64,000 nt of DNA from Streptococcus ruminantium (GTDB lineage: Bacteria > Bacillota > Bacilli > Lactobacillales > Streptococcaceae): NCBI RefSeq assembly GCF_003609975.1, contig NZ_AP018400.1, forward strand, positions 1,996,501-2,060,500, given 5' to 3'. The notes under the pieces were generated by a model. That model had not been told where the DNA came from. It saw nothing but the letters and a program-made list of their open reading frames with translations, and did not search any database. This document shows, in pieces, positions 36,261 through 46,330 of this stretch. Positions within the stretch are counted from its first letter, which is position 1. Every line of letters begins with the position of its first letter. A program made the translations under genes and the position numbers.

Positions 36261-37043
36261 ATGCTTCCCTACCCATTTTCTTATTTTTCTAGTATTTTCT
36301 CACCGAGAGATATGTTTGCCAACCGCAGATTGATGAAACTTTGGCAGCGACTATTTACAACGCTTTTTCTGGTTGCGCTCCTGGTGATTCCTAGTTCTTT
36401 GCAAACCGTTAGTCTGAAAACCTATCCTTTGGAAAATTTTGTAGAAGGCATCTATCATCCATTGACGGATCAAGTGATGGAAGATCTGCGCCAACATGCA
36501 ACAATCGAAAACAACCAATTATCCTATACTGGAAATGCAAATTGGGAACAAGTTACCTTTGGCGACACCCCTAGCTCCAGCTCAAATTTTTCTTATCAGT
36601 TCGCAAAGCAATTTCTCGTCATCAGAAAGGGAACGGACATCCTAAGCAAACTGACCTATGATGGCATAACAGCCGCTGATTTTTCTAGTAAAGAAAGACT
36701 GACAACGGCTATTTCTAAAAGTTGGTACCAAGCCAATCGAGCAATCGTAAGTTTAAGTATTACCTTTGTTTCAACCATCATTTTAGCCAGCAACCTGCTC
36801 TTCATTTTATTGGGAGCAAGCTTCTTTCTCTTTCTTACCAAGAAATCACGCTTCTTCCATTTTAAAACATTCGCAGAATGTTATAATTTTTCTCTCAACT
36901 GCTTAGGTCTGCCAACTATCATTGCTTGTCTGATTGGACTTTTTGGTCAGCCTGTGACGACCCTTCTAACCATACAAAATATCCTATTTGTGCTATGCTT
37001 GTTATGGGTGTTTTTCAAAACGAAATTCAGAGATAAAATCTAG
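36261..37043 (+). CDS. malA: DUF1189 membrane protein MalA
   Basis: 260 residues: one helix near 30-45, an extracytoplasmic domain (about 50-165) and three C-terminal helices (SLSITFVSTIILASNLLFILL onward). Matches the DUF1189/YvdJ type protein found between malD and malR in pneumococcus-type mal operons. Role in maltodextrin use is unclear. Ribosome site GAAAGGA. Confidence 0.85.
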   Translation: MLPYPFSYFSSIFSPRDMFANRRLMKLWQRLFTTLFLVALLVIPSSLQTVSLKTYPLENFVEGIYHPLTDQVMEDLRQHATIENNQLSYTGNANWEQVTFGDTPSSSSNFSYQFAKQFLVIRKGTDILSKLTYDGITAADFSSKERLTTAISKSWYQANRAIVSLSITFVSTIILASNLLFILLGASFFLFLTKKSRFFHFKTFAECYNFSLNCLGLPTIIACLIGLFGQPVTTLLTIQNILFVLCLLWVFFKTKFRDKI

Positions 37044-37052
37044 GAGGTCTAT

Positions 37053-38036
37053 ATGCGTGCTACTATCAAAGATGTAGCTAAATTAGCTGGTGTCTCACCA
37101 TCTACAGTTACTCGTGTTATTCAAAATAGCTCTGCCATTAGCCAAAAGACAAAAGACCTAGTCCGAAAAGCTATGGTGGATCTCAATTATCATCCCAACC
37201 TCAATGCTCGTAGTCTAGTCAGCAGCTATACGCAAGTAATTGGACTAGTATTACCAGATGATTCGGATGTTTTCTATCAAAACCCCTTCTTTCCCACTGC
37301 TTTGAGAGGAATCTCACAGGTAGCTGCCGATCATAATTATGCTATCCAAATCTCTACGGGTAAGAATGAAGAGCAGCGCCTTGAAGCCATTTCTCAAATG
37401 GTCTATGGCAAGAGAGTAGACGGTCTCATCTTCCTTTACTCTAAGCCTGATGATCCTCTGGTTCAATTAGCCATTCAGCATAAATTCCCCTTCCTCATTC
37501 TAGGTAAGGCAGACTCTCCATTCATATCCCTAGTCGACAACGATAATATTCAGGCTGGATTTGAAGCAACTAACTACTTCATCAATAAAGGCTACACGAA
37601 TATTGCCTTTGTAGCTGGTAACAAGGAGCTCGTCGTATCACAAGACCGTTATACAGGCTACAAAAATGCTCTCAAGTCTCATCATATTCCTCTAGATGAA
37701 AACAAGGTCAAATTTGTTTCAGGCTTCCTTTTAGAAGATAGTTCCTATAAAATTTCCAAGAAGTTACTCAAGCAAAACTTAGATGCTATCGTTACAACCG
37801 ATACGATGGTGGCTGAAGGCATTGTCAAATATCTCAATGAAGTGGACATCAAATTACCAATTATTTCCTTTGACTCTGTTAAACCAAAACTCAATATTGA
37901 AGCCTATGTTGATGTTCATGCCATCAAGCTAGGACGTGTAGCCTTTAATACCTTGCATCAGATTATCAATGACAACAAGCAGGATAAACAAGTCTGCTAT
38001 CGACGTGTCATTCCACACACTATTATTGAACTTTAA
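37053..38036 (+). CDS. malR: LacI-family maltose operon repressor MalR
   Basis: 327 residues. N-terminal LacI helix-turn-helix TIKDVAKLAGVSPSTVTRVI (4-23) and hinge region, then a periplasmic-binding-type sensor domain. Expected to bind the GAAAACGTTTGCG sites before malX and malQ and to release on maltose/maltotriose. Last gene of the malX operon, 9 bases after malA, with AGGAGGTCTAT. Confidence 0.92.
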   Translation: MRATIKDVAKLAGVSPSTVTRVIQNSSAISQKTKDLVRKAMVDLNYHPNLNARSLVSSYTQVIGLVLPDDSDVFYQNPFFPTALRGISQVAADHNYAIQISTGKNEEQRLEAISQMVYGKRVDGLIFLYSKPDDPLVQLAIQHKFPFLILGKADSPFISLVDNDNIQAGFEATNYFINKGYTNIAFVAGNKELVVSQDRYTGYKNALKSHHIPLDENKVKFVSGFLLEDSSYKISKKLLKQNLDAIVTTDTMVAEGIVKYLNEVDIKLPIISFDSVKPKLNIEAYVDVHAIKLGRVAFNTLHQIINDNKQDKQVCYRRVIPHTIIEL

Positions 38037-38069
38037 TGCTCAAAAACACCAAACTCGTACGAACTCAAA

Positions 38070-38084
38070 TTGTTCATTGAACAA
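38070..38084. promoter_or_regulatory. Inverted repeat upstream of pullulanase gene
   Basis: TTGTTCATTGAACAA, 7-base arms around one base, in the 212-base gap between malR and the pullulanase gene. No LacI-type site is seen there. Function unknown. Confidence 0.35.
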
Positions 38085-38248
38085 CCTGTGACTTAAAATC
38101 TATTCGTATCGTAAAAATGAAGATAACATTTTACTACTGCCAGATCTAGGTATAGACTAAACACTTCGTATGAGCTTGGTTCACTCACCTGCAAGAGCAA
38201 ACCAAGTATAAGTTTCATGTATAACCTTAGAAAGGAGCCATTTGACTA

Positions 38249-40297
38249 ATGGCATTACGACAATTCCAAGCATTTCTTGATGATGTAGCGACTATTCGTT
38301 TGGTTATGGAAAAACGATTTGATTCTGAAAATATGAACTTCTCACTCGAATCGAGCGATGCTACCTCTCAACTGTTTATCCACTCTTGTCTGGAAGTTGA
38401 CAACCTCATCATTTATTATTTAACCAGCCTACATGCTCTGACACTCGATACAGACTACACCGTCTACGATCAGGATCGTAATAAGGTTGAATTGGGGTAC
38501 GGTCACATCGTCCGCTCTGCTATTTTCGAGCAAACCTACACCTACAATGGAAAAGACTTGGGGGCTACATACAGACCGCAAGCTACAATTTTCAAGCTCT
38601 GGGCTCCGATTTCCAAACAAGTCTTCTTGATTCTTGAAGATCAACCCTACGCGATGACAAAAGGGACAAAAGGTGTCTGGGAAGTAACGGTTGAAGGGGA
38701 TTTAGATGGCTCTAGTTACCACTATCTTCATAAGGTAAACGGAGAATGGATTTCTGTCCACGATCCCTATGCCCTATCCTCCAAGACCAATTCAGGCGAC
38801 AGCTACGTAATCAATCTCGAAAAACTCCATCTCGTTCGCCGAGCAAAAACACAATATCCTATTTCTCAGGCTATCGTGTATGAAATGAGCGTGCGAGACT
38901 TCTCTTGGCAAAAAGAAGCCGGCTTTAAGCATCGGGGGCAATTCCTAGGCTTGACAGAATCTCCAGTTATGGATGGTATGAAGTTGGGGATGGATTACAT
39001 CAAAGATCTAGGTGTCACACATATTCAGCTACTACCCGTTTATGATTTTGGCAGTGTTGATGAAAACAAGCCGCAAGCAGTTTATAATTGGGGTTACGAT
39101 CCTATGCAGTACAATCTGCCAGAAGGCTCTTATTCTAGCCAGCCAAATGATCCTTATGCTCGCATTTTAGAATTGCAAGAAACTATCCAAGCCTATCATG
39201 ATGCAAATATTTCAGTCATCATGGATGTAGTGTACAACCATGTTTACCATGCTGAGAAGTACTCCTTCGAACTTATTGTTCCTGGTTACTTTTATCGTTA
39301 TGACGACCATGGCATGCGAACAGATGGCACCTTCTGTGGCAATGATGTAGCCAGTGAGCGCAGTATGGTTCGCAACTACATCAAACAATCTCTTTGCCAA
39401 TGGTTAGAACTCTATGGATTTGACGGCTTCCGTTTTGACTTGATGGGTATTTTGGACATCGAGACAATCAATCAAATCCAAGCAGAATTATCTGCTATCC
39501 ATCCAAATGTTTACCTCTACGGTGAAGGATGGAAAATGGCAACTGGGCTAGAGTTTGAAAAGTTGGCACATCAGTATAATGCCGAACAGTTACCACAGAT
39601 CAGTTTCTTCAATGACGACTACCGAGATACTTTCAAAAAGATACTGCTCAATCCAACTCGTTTAGTTGATAAGCAATTGCATGAAAAAGTACAGCACCTT
39701 TTGACCGGTAGCCGCCTCACTCACTTCTTGACTCCTCAACAGTCGCTCAATTACATTGAATGTCATGATAATGCTACTGCTTTTGATTACTTCCATATCG
39801 AAAATTCAAATTGGACACCTCAACAGCAAAAACGTGCTGCCAGCTTCGGCTTGCAATTGATTTTAATTTCTCAAGGGATGGCTTTCATTCACAGTGGACA
39901 AGAATTTTTCCGTACCAAGAATGAAATTGATAACACCTATAACACTCCTGACAGTATCAATCGCCTAGATTGGACTCGCGCTGTTTACTACAAGGAGCAT
40001 ATCACATTCCTTCAAGAATTGATTACCTTCCGTAAAAATAATCCTATCCTTAGTCAAGATAGCTATGAAGGCATCCAGAAGACTTGTGATTTCTACTGGT
40101 TGACAGAGTATGTTCTCCGTTATCAGGTTCAATCAACTGATAAGACCATCCAGTTTATCATCAATTTTGCTGATAGTGACTTTATCTACAAACGCGAAGA
40201 AGACAAAGTAGTTCTCCACAATTACCCTCCGATTGAAAAACACGAAGAGCAGGAAATCATCATTGCTGGACAAAGTATTTGTATCCTTGAGGGATAA
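38249..40297 (+). CDS. pulA: Type I pullulanase (GH13), cytoplasmic
   Basis: 682 residues without signal peptide, so intracellular. Domains: N-terminal beta domain, CBM48 (about 105-190), GH13 barrel with the type I pullulanase motif YNWGYDP near 278-284, nucleophile region FDGFRFDLMG near 392-401, acid YGEGW near 423-427 and ECHDNAT. It debranches alpha-1,6 links in imported maltodextrins or stored glycogen, feeding MalQ. Start after AAAGGAGCC. Not the surface amylopullulanase of S. suis, which is larger and anchored. Confidence 0.9.
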   Translation: MALRQFQAFLDDVATIRLVMEKRFDSENMNFSLESSDATSQLFIHSCLEVDNLIIYYLTSLHALTLDTDYTVYDQDRNKVELGYGHIVRSAIFEQTYTYNGKDLGATYRPQATIFKLWAPISKQVFLILEDQPYAMTKGTKGVWEVTVEGDLDGSSYHYLHKVNGEWISVHDPYALSSKTNSGDSYVINLEKLHLVRRAKTQYPISQAIVYEMSVRDFSWQKEAGFKHRGQFLGLTESPVMDGMKLGMDYIKDLGVTHIQLLPVYDFGSVDENKPQAVYNWGYDPMQYNLPEGSYSSQPNDPYARILELQETIQAYHDANISVIMDVVYNHVYHAEKYSFELIVPGYFYRYDDHGMRTDGTFCGNDVASERSMVRNYIKQSLCQWLELYGFDGFRFDLMGILDIETINQIQAELSAIHPNVYLYGEGWKMATGLEFEKLAHQYNAEQLPQISFFNDDYRDTFKKILLNPTRLVDKQLHEKVQHLLTGSRLTHFLTPQQSLNYIECHDNATAFDYFHIENSNWTPQQQKRAASFGLQLILISQGMAFIHSGQEFFRTKNEIDNTYNTPDSINRLDWTRAVYYKEHITFLQELITFRKNNPILSQDSYEGIQKTCDFYWLTEYVLRYQVQSTDKTIQFIINFADSDFIYKREEDKVVLHNYPPIEKHEEQEIIIAGQSICILEG

Positions 40298-40379
40298 AAT
40301 AGGACCTGAGACGGATGTATCCTGCATCAAATTGAGTTATACTATGCTCAATCCTAAATATTTTTCATAATCTCCTTGA

Positions 40380-40409
40380 ACTCATCGGTCCACTGGCCGG
40401 TGAGTTTTT
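40380..40409 (+). terminator. Terminator after pullulanase gene
   Basis: ACTCATCGG pairs with CCGGTGAGT, followed by TTTTTG. Strong form. Confidence 0.8.
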
Positions 40410-40434
40410 GCATTACAAAAGAAGACAAATCAAA

Positions 40435-40522
40435 ATGAACCCAGTGTTTTTGATTTCCCCTGTATATTCTAGTGGTTCGTTTCACTAGTTACTACAGAGA
40501 GACCTCAAGCAACTGGGTTCAT
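40435..40522. repeat. Nested inverted repeat between pullulanase and nrdI genes
   Basis: ATGAACCCAGT (40435-40445) and ACTGGGTTCAT (40512-40522) are perfect 11-base inverted repeats; inside lies CTAGTG-(8)-CACTAG. On the minus strand TTTTG follows the outer stem, so it may terminate nrdI, but its size and nesting also fit a small inserted element. Confidence 0.5.
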
Positions 40523-40526
40523 CTTC

Positions 40527-40985
40527 TTATTTTTTCATCAAATCTATAATTTTTCGACCGATACGTTCAAGATCATCCTGCATTCCACGCAGTTCAAAGG
40601 TATCAATAACTGGAAAACCAAAACGTTGCGAATACTGTTTTGCTGTCAGACAGTATTGGTGGTTAAAGTTTTTGTTCCCTGATCCAACCACTCCTAGACA
40701 CCAGTCAACATTATCTTCAATAGCGATAAAATCACCCAAGGGATTCGTTAAAATTTCCACATCACCGTTGTCTACCCCATTTCCTCCCTCTAAATAGGTC
40801 GGTAAAAAGGCAACAAAGGGGGCATCTAAGCCATAGAAGGGAATGTCTTGCTTCACCAGATCCTTGACATGAATCAACTCAATCTCCCAATCTGTTTGAA
40901 ACAGAAAGAAGGACTTCAAGCGTTTGACAAAACTTTCTGTATTGCCACTCAAGCTGATATAGACTAGATAAATTTTTTTCTTCAT
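40527..40985 (-). CDS. nrdI: Flavodoxin-like NrdI, class Ib ribonucleotide reductase maturase
   Basis: 152 residues from the ATG at 40985 (AGAGGAAACGT upstream); a longer frame to 41012 has no ribosome site. FMN-binding start VYISLSGNTESFVKRL, then FLPTYLEGGNG and GVVGSGNKNFNHQYC, the NrdI signature. It supplies oxidant for the Mn cofactor of NrdF. Here it stands alone, without nrdE/nrdF in the window. Two NrdR boxes precede it. Confidence 0.9.
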   Translation of the reverse strand: MKKKIYLVYISLSGNTESFVKRLKSFFLFQTDWEIELIHVKDLVKQDIPFYGLDAPFVAFLPTYLEGGNGVDNGDVEILTNPLGDFIAIEDNVDWCLGVVGSGNKNFNHQYCLTAKQYSQRFGFPVIDTFELRGMQDDLERIGRKIIDLMKK

Positions 40986-41008
40986 ACGTTTCCTCTTTAT
41001 CATAAAAA

Positions 41009-41056
41009 ACACTACATATAGAATGTAAATACTATTTTACTCCTACATGTAGTGTT
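41009..41056 (-). promoter_or_regulatory. Pair of NrdR boxes upstream of nrdI
   Basis: ACACTACATATAGAAT (41009-41024) and TCCTACATGTAGTGTT (41041-41056) each match half or more of the NrdR palindrome; centres are 32 bases apart, three helical turns, the classic spacing. Supports co-regulation of nrdI with the nrdD operon. Confidence 0.75.
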
Positions 41057-41062
41057 TGTCAA

Positions 41063-42007
41063 TTAGTCACCTTCCACAAAGCGCCCAATAATATTAACAT
41101 TATCAGCTACCGAGACAAAGGCAGACTTGTCCGCTTTTTTCATGATGTGCTTAAATTCATTAAATTCCGCACGAGTAATAATGGTAATCAGAACAGTCTT
41201 TTGTTCATGATTGTAAGCACCCTCTGCCCCATTGATAATCGTTACACCGCGATGAAGCTTCTTGTGAATCATCTTAATGACGCGTTCTGGATAACTGGTA
41301 ATAATCATAGCCTGCATTCGCTTTTGTTTAACAAAGATGGCATCCGTCATCCGACTAGATATAAAGAGGGCTACCATCGAATACAGAGCATATCGCCAAC
41401 CAAACATCATCCCAGCAACTAAAAGAATCATGATATTTACAATCAGAGAGATTGATCCTACCTGACGACCAGTCTTCTTCCGAATGAGGATAGACACAAT
41501 ATCCGTACCACCACTGGAAACATTATTCCTAAAAGCAAATCCTATACCTGTACCTAGCATCAACCCTCCGAAAATAGCATTTACCAGTGGATCTGTTGTC
41601 AGTGTTACGGGGGGCATAAATTGGATAAAGAGCGAGCTAAATGATACTGTGATAAAAGTAAAAATCGTAAATTTATAACCAATCTTGTACCAGGCTAAAA
41701 CCAGCAAGGGGATATTGAAAGCATAATAAACCAGGGCAATCGGTACATCCAAGCCAGCATAAGAGTCAGCCAAAGCCGATACAATCTGAGCCAAACCTGT
41801 GACACCTGACGAATAGACATTCCCAGGTCGAAAAAAGAAATTCACAGCGATACTAGATAGGAGTCCATAGATGATGGACCCCGACATTCGTTCAGCATAT
41901 TTTTCTTGAGAAATTCCTGAAATAATGGACCAAAACTTATTTTTTCTGGCCTTTCTTAAAAAACAAACACGTTGCTTTCTGAAAAATTTATTCATATTCA
42001 TGTTCAA
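41063..42007 (-). CDS. YitT family membrane protein (DUF161/DUF2179)
   Basis: 314 residues. Five or six helices in the first two thirds ([20 protein letters not shown]..., [19 protein letters not shown]) and a C-terminal soluble DUF2179 domain ([32 protein letters not shown]). Function of the family is unsettled. Its start overlaps the aspS stop by 20 bases, so it is translationally coupled to aspS. Confidence 0.88.
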   Translation of the reverse strand: MNMNMNKFFRKQRVCFLRKARKNKFWSIISGISQEKYAERMSGSIIYGLLSSIAVNFFFRPGNVYSSGVTGLAQIVSALADSYAGLDVPIALVYYAFNIPLLVLAWYKIGYKFTIFTFITVSFSSLFIQFMPPVTLTTDPLVNAIFGGLMLGTGIGFAFRNNVSSGGTDIVSILIRKKTGRQVGSISLIVNIMILLVAGMMFGWRYALYSMVALFISSRMTDAIFVKQKRMQAMIITSYPERVIKMIHKKLHRGVTIINGAEGAYNHEQKTVLITIITRAEFNEFKHIMKKADKSAFVSVADNVNIIGRFVEGD

Positions 42008-43739
42008 TGCTTAAAGCCAATTCTTCTAATTGAGCACCTATGACGGTACTTGGAGCTTGGGTCATTGGATCGGAAGCCTTATTGTTCTTCGGAAAGGCAA
42101 TCACTTCACGAATATTATCTTCACCTGCTAGCAGCATGACAAAACGATCCAAACCAAGAGCTAAACCACCATGTGGTGGGAAGCCATACTCCATTGCTTC
42201 CAATAAGAAGCCAAACTGTTCATACGCATCCTCGATTGAGAAGCCAAGCGCTTTAAACATGCGTTCCTGCATTTCCTTTTGGTTGATACGGAGACTACCA
42301 CCACCTAATTCATAGCCATTTAATACAATATCGTAGGCAACTGCACGCACCTGTGCTAAATCGCCATTCAAATGATGAACCGTATCTTCTGTTGGCAATG
42401 TGAATGGATGATGGGCACTCATGTAGCGTTCCTCTTCTTCTGACCACTCAAACATCGGCCAATCAACAATCCAAAGGAAGTTGAACTTGTTTTCATCAAG
42501 CAGTCCCTGCTCCTTAGCCAGACGGCTACGCAAAGCACCCAAGGTATTATTGGCGATTTCCAATTCATCCGCTACAAAGAGCACCAAATCCTTGTCTTCC
42601 AACTGTAAACTTTCTGTCAAGTTATCTGCAACACCTGTCAAGAACTTGGCAACTGGTCCGACCAGTTCTCCCTTGTCAACCTTGATCCAAGCAAGTCCCT
42701 TAGCACCAAATTGCTTAGCGTAATCCGTCAGCTTATCAATATCCTTACGAGAGTGGCTATCTGCAGCTCCTTTGACAACGATAGCCTTAACAACAGGCGC
42801 TTCCGAGAAGACTTTAAAGTCAACTTCCTTGACAGTTTCTGTCAAGTCTTGTAAAAGCATATCAAACCGAGTATCCGGCTTGTCTGAACCATAAAAGTTC
42901 ATGGCATCATCATAGGTCATACGAGGAAAAGGGAGGTTCAACTCAATACCTTTAGTATCCTTCAAAACCTTGGCAATCAACCCTTCTACAATATCTTGTA
43001 TCTCCCCTTCATTCAGGAAAGAGGTTTCCAGATCGACCTGTGTAAACTCAGGTTGACGATCCCCACGCAAGTCCTCATCACGGAAGCACTTAACGATTTG
43101 GTAATAACGATCAAAACCAGCATTCATCAAGAGTTGCTTGGTAATCTGCGGACTCTGTGGAAGGGCATAGAAATGCCCCTTGGACACTCGAGATGGCACC
43201 AAATAATCACGCGCTCCCTCTGGCGTTGATTTAGTTAACATCGGTGTTTCCACATCAATAAATTCCAATTCATCCAGATAGTTACGGATACTATGAGTCA
43301 CTGCTGCTCGCAATTTAAGATTATTCAACATCTCTGGTCGACGGAGATCCAAGTAGCGGTACCGCAATCGAGTATCGTCACTAACTTCAATGCCATCTTT
43401 AATTTCAAATGGAGTCGTTTTTGCAGCATTTAAAACGGTCAGATTGGTCACCTGCAATTCGACAGCTCCCGTTGGAATAGCAGCGTTCGCCTGCTCCCTC
43501 TCTACAACGATACCCGTCACTTCAATGACAAACTCACTACGGAGCCCCTCTGCGCACGCCATCAAATCGGCATCAACCGACTCAGGATTGATGACAAGCT
43601 GCATGATTCCTTCGCGATCACGCAAGTCAATAAAAATCAAACCACCCAAGTCACGACGACGACCAACCCAGCCTTTCAAGGTAATTTCTTGTCCGACATG
43701 CTCCTTACGAACACGACCAGCATACATAGAACGTTTCAT
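41988..43739 (-). CDS. aspS: Aspartyl-tRNA synthetase
   Basis: 583 residues, bacterial type: N-terminal OB fold ([20 protein letters not shown]), class II motif 2 region [16 protein letters not shown] near 217-232, the GAD insertion domain in the middle, and motif 3 GLALGLDRF near the end. It charges tRNA-Asp. Its 3' end contains the start of the YitT gene. Confidence 0.97.
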   Translation of the reverse strand: MKRSMYAGRVRKEHVGQEITLKGWVGRRRDLGGLIFIDLRDREGIMQLVINPESVDADLMACAEGLRSEFVIEVTGIVVEREQANAAIPTGAVELQVTNLTVLNAAKTTPFEIKDGIEVSDDTRLRYRYLDLRRPEMLNNLKLRAAVTHSIRNYLDELEFIDVETPMLTKSTPEGARDYLVPSRVSKGHFYALPQSPQITKQLLMNAGFDRYYQIVKCFRDEDLRGDRQPEFTQVDLETSFLNEGEIQDIVEGLIAKVLKDTKGIELNLPFPRMTYDDAMNFYGSDKPDTRFDMLLQDLTETVKEVDFKVFSEAPVVKAIVVKGAADSHSRKDIDKLTDYAKQFGAKGLAWIKVDKGELVGPVAKFLTGVADNLTESLQLEDKDLVLFVADELEIANNTLGALRSRLAKEQGLLDENKFNFLWIVDWPMFEWSEEEERYMSAHHPFTLPTEDTVHHLNGDLAQVRAVAYDIVLNGYELGGGSLRINQKEMQERMFKALGFSIEDAYEQFGFLLEAMEYGFPPHGGLALGLDRFVMLLAGEDNIREVIAFPKNNKASDPMTQAPSTVIGAQLEELALSIEHEYE

Positions 43740-43831
43740 TTTCTTCCTCTTTTACTGATTTTATACCATTCATTCTACCATAAAACAGCTGATTTTTGGG
43801 GGAATTTAACAATAAAATTGAAAAACCAGCT

Positions 43832-44284
43832 TTAGGAAGCTGGTTTAGTATAAAGCATATCCAAATGAGGAATTCCATCCTCCAGATATACTTCAGAAAC
43901 TGGTTTAAATCCAAGTGATTGGTAGAATTTTTCTAAATACGCCTGTGCACCAATCTTAATCTTCTCTTCTTTCCATTCCTTGGTGATGTATTGAATGGCA
44001 CATTCCATCATGGGTCTACCTAGTCCTCGCCCACGATGACTTGACCTGATAACGACACGGCCAATGGAAGCTTCCTCATAGCTCTGTCCGGATGGTAATA
44101 GCCGCAAATAGCCCACTAACTCATCACCATCCATTCCTAAAAGATGAAGACAAGCTGGATCTTTTCCATCCAATTCTGGGTAGGGACAAGCTTGTTCCAC
44201 AACAAATACATCTGTCCGGAGTGTCAACAAGCTGTAAAGTTCCTGTAAACTTAGTTGATCAAATTCTTTTATTTTCCACTGCAT
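43832..44284 (-). CDS. GNAT family acetyltransferase (ElaA-like)
   Basis: 150 residues. ElaA-type start (WKIKEFDQLSLQELYSLLTLRTDVFVVEQ) and acetyl-CoA loop RSSHRGRGLGRPMM near 84-97. Start set at the ATG at 44284; a GTG two codons earlier is possible. Substrate unknown. Three bases... short spacing after AGAGGTG makes the start a little uncertain. Confidence 0.83.
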   Translation of the reverse strand: MQWKIKEFDQLSLQELYSLLTLRTDVFVVEQACPYPELDGKDPACLHLLGMDGDELVGYLRLLPSGQSYEEASIGRVVIRSSHRGRGLGRPMMECAIQYITKEWKEEKIKIGAQAYLEKFYQSLGFKPVSEVYLEDGIPHLDMLYTKPAS

Positions 44285-44292
44285 AGGCACCT

Positions 44293-45204
44293 CTAAGGCA
44301 ATATATTACCTGCACTTCTATAAATCTCATACCATTCTGGACGAGTCAGCTCAATCTGCTTTGCTTGCGCAATCTTTGTTAGACGCTCTGGATTCATAGA
44401 GCCAACAATTGTCTGAATCTTAGCTGGATGACGTAAAATCCAAGCTACCACAATTGTTTCATGTGAAACATGGTAGCGCTCTGCTATTTTTCTAATCGTC
44501 TGATTTAATGCAACATAGTCCGGATGGTTATCAAAAACTCCCTGTTGCAAGTCAATCAAAAACGGAGACCAAGCCTGAATCGTAATTTTTTTGAGCTGAC
44601 AGTAATCAATAAGACCTCCATCTCGCATAGTTGCTGCATCATCTTTCATGTTAACATGAAATCCTGCATCAATCAGTGGAGTGTGTGCCGGTGACAACTG
44701 CAACTGGTTGACTGCGAGCGGCTGTTCCAAATAAGACTGGAGCAATTCCATTTGATAAATATTTTGATTGCTGACTCCAAAATGATGAACCTTCCCCTCT
44801 TTTTTCAGATTATAAAAGGCTTCCGCTACTTCCTCAGCCTCCATCAAGGCATCTGGTCTATGCAAGGCTAAAACATCCAAATAATCTGTATTTAAGCGCC
44901 TAAGAATCCCATCTACCGACTCCAAAATGTAGTCCTTAGAAAAGTCAAAATACCCCTTCCGAATACCACACTTAGACTGGAGAAAAATATCCTCACGCCT
45001 GATCCCCACCATTTTAGCCGCTTGAGCAAAACGAACCTCAGATTCTCCACCACCATAAATATCTGCATGGTCAAAAAAGTTAATCCCTTGACCAACTGCC
45101 GTCTCCAATACTCTAGCTGCTTCTTGCTCGCTCAGACTAGCCATACGCATACAGCCCAGAGCAATACGTGGCACCTCTATGCCTGTCTTTCCTAATTGTT
45201 GCAT
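44293..45204 (-). CDS. Aldo/keto reductase
   Basis: 303 residues, AKR barrel: N-terminal LGKTGIEVPRIALGCMRM, catalytic FFDHADIYGGGESE with the Asp/Tyr pair, DVLALHRPDALM (His), and VSHETIVVAWILRHP with the cofactor-binding GSMNPERL. Most like YdhF/AKR11-type oxidoreductases using NADPH. Substrate unknown. Start after AAAGGAGTTGACTAG; 8 bases before the GNAT gene. Confidence 0.88.
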   Translation of the reverse strand: MQQLGKTGIEVPRIALGCMRMASLSEQEAARVLETAVGQGINFFDHADIYGGGESEVRFAQAAKMVGIRREDIFLQSKCGIRKGYFDFSKDYILESVDGILRRLNTDYLDVLALHRPDALMEAEEVAEAFYNLKKEGKVHHFGVSNQNIYQMELLQSYLEQPLAVNQLQLSPAHTPLIDAGFHVNMKDDAATMRDGGLIDYCQLKKITIQAWSPFLIDLQQGVFDNHPDYVALNQTIRKIAERYHVSHETIVVAWILRHPAKIQTIVGSMNPERLTKIAQAKQIELTRPEWYEIYRSAGNILP

Positions 45205-45250
45205 CTAGTCAACTCCTTTGTAAACGCTTTTCTTATCCTATTATAACAGA

Positions 45251-45274
45251 AAAACCCAGTTCTCACTGAGTTTT
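45251..45274 (-). terminator. Terminator of the GH3/GT2 operon
   Basis: On the minus strand AAAACTCAGTGAGAACTGGG followed by TTTTTCTG: AACTCAGT/ACTGGGTT stem and T run. It overlaps the end of the GT2 gene. Confidence 0.75.
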
Positions 45275-46286
45275 AATTAAAACCATAAATTCTTTTGGCA
45301 ATCTTATAAACAGCATTAGAAATTTTTCGACCAGGATAACCGTACAAGTTAGTCAGTTGTCCTAACAATCCATTACGGACAATTTTGAACAAAGCTGGAT
45401 TGTGATCTCGTATATAGTGCCAAAGTTCCTGTTTTTTCATCATGTGTTCAGCAGTTCCTGCACGATTGAGAAGGGCGCATGAAATAATGGTTGTAATCTC
45501 CACATGATTGAGCAAATAACTCCGTAAATCGGGATTTATAATCTCCTCCAAATTTAGATTATCTACCAAAATACGATTGACCTTAAGCTGCTGGTCAATC
45601 CTCTTAATCATGACAGATTCATTGACGGACTGATCATCTCGACCGATAAAGTAGCGATAAAAATCTACTGGTAAGTAATACATCCTCTCCACAGCCTGTA
45701 AAGGTGTAAAAACAAAAATATTATCTACATAGAAGGTGTGTTCTGGCAAGACCAGACCAACTTCGCGTAGTAATTCTGTCCGATAAATCAGGGAATGCAT
45801 CATGATGTATTGCCCCTTAGAAAAGGCTCCTACATCTTCCCAGCCAAAAATACGATTTTCAGGTAAAACTGTCCGATAGGACATGGACTTTTTCCGAGAT
45901 TGCTCCTCTTTTTCGTAAACAAAATTGGAGATAAAGGCATCAACAGGAGTTCCTTGATCCTCCAAAGCCTGCAAACTTTCTAAAATTTTCAAATAGGCTC
46001 TAGTATCTACCCAGTCATCTGAGTCCACTACCTTAAAATACCTACCACTAGCCTCTCGAATTCCTCTATTGACTGCTCCACCATGCCCCTTATTTTCTTG
46101 GTAAATAGCACGAACATTTGGAAATTGAGCCGCCAACTCTTCTGCAATTTCTTGGGTTCGGTCAGTTGAACCATCATTGATAATCAAAATTTCAACCTTG
46201 TCTCCACCAATCACAAGGGACTGGACACAGTAATGAAGGTAGGCTTCCGAATTGTAACTCGGAATAGCAATGCTTAGTAAGGTCAT
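45273..46286 (-). CDS. Family 2 glycosyltransferase
   Basis: 337 residues from the ATG at 46286, which follows GGAGAGAAAG; the longer frame to 46307 starts before that site. GT-A fold: TLLSIAIPSYNSEAYLHYC, LIINDGSTDRTQE, KVVDSDDWVD (metal-binding). C-terminal part about 230-337 of unknown role. It follows the GH3 gene by 44 bases and shares a locus with a GtrA protein, which together suggest polyprenyl-linked glycosylation of wall polymers (inference). Confidence 0.85.
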   Translation of the reverse strand: MTLLSIAIPSYNSEAYLHYCVQSLVIGGDKVEILIINDGSTDRTQEIAEELAAQFPNVRAIYQENKGHGGAVNRGIREASGRYFKVVDSDDWVDTRAYLKILESLQALEDQGTPVDAFISNFVYEKEEQSRKKSMSYRTVLPENRIFGWEDVGAFSKGQYIMMHSLIYRTELLREVGLVLPEHTFYVDNIFVFTPLQAVERMYYLPVDFYRYFIGRDDQSVNESVMIKRIDQQLKVNRILVDNLNLEEIINPDLRSYLLNHVEITTIISCALLNRAGTAEHMMKKQELWHYIRDHNPALFKIVRNGLLGQLTNLYGYPGRKISNAVYKIAKRIYGFN

Positions 46287-46330
46287 CTTTCTCTCCATTT
46301 GACACAATTTGTTACTATTCTATCATATTT

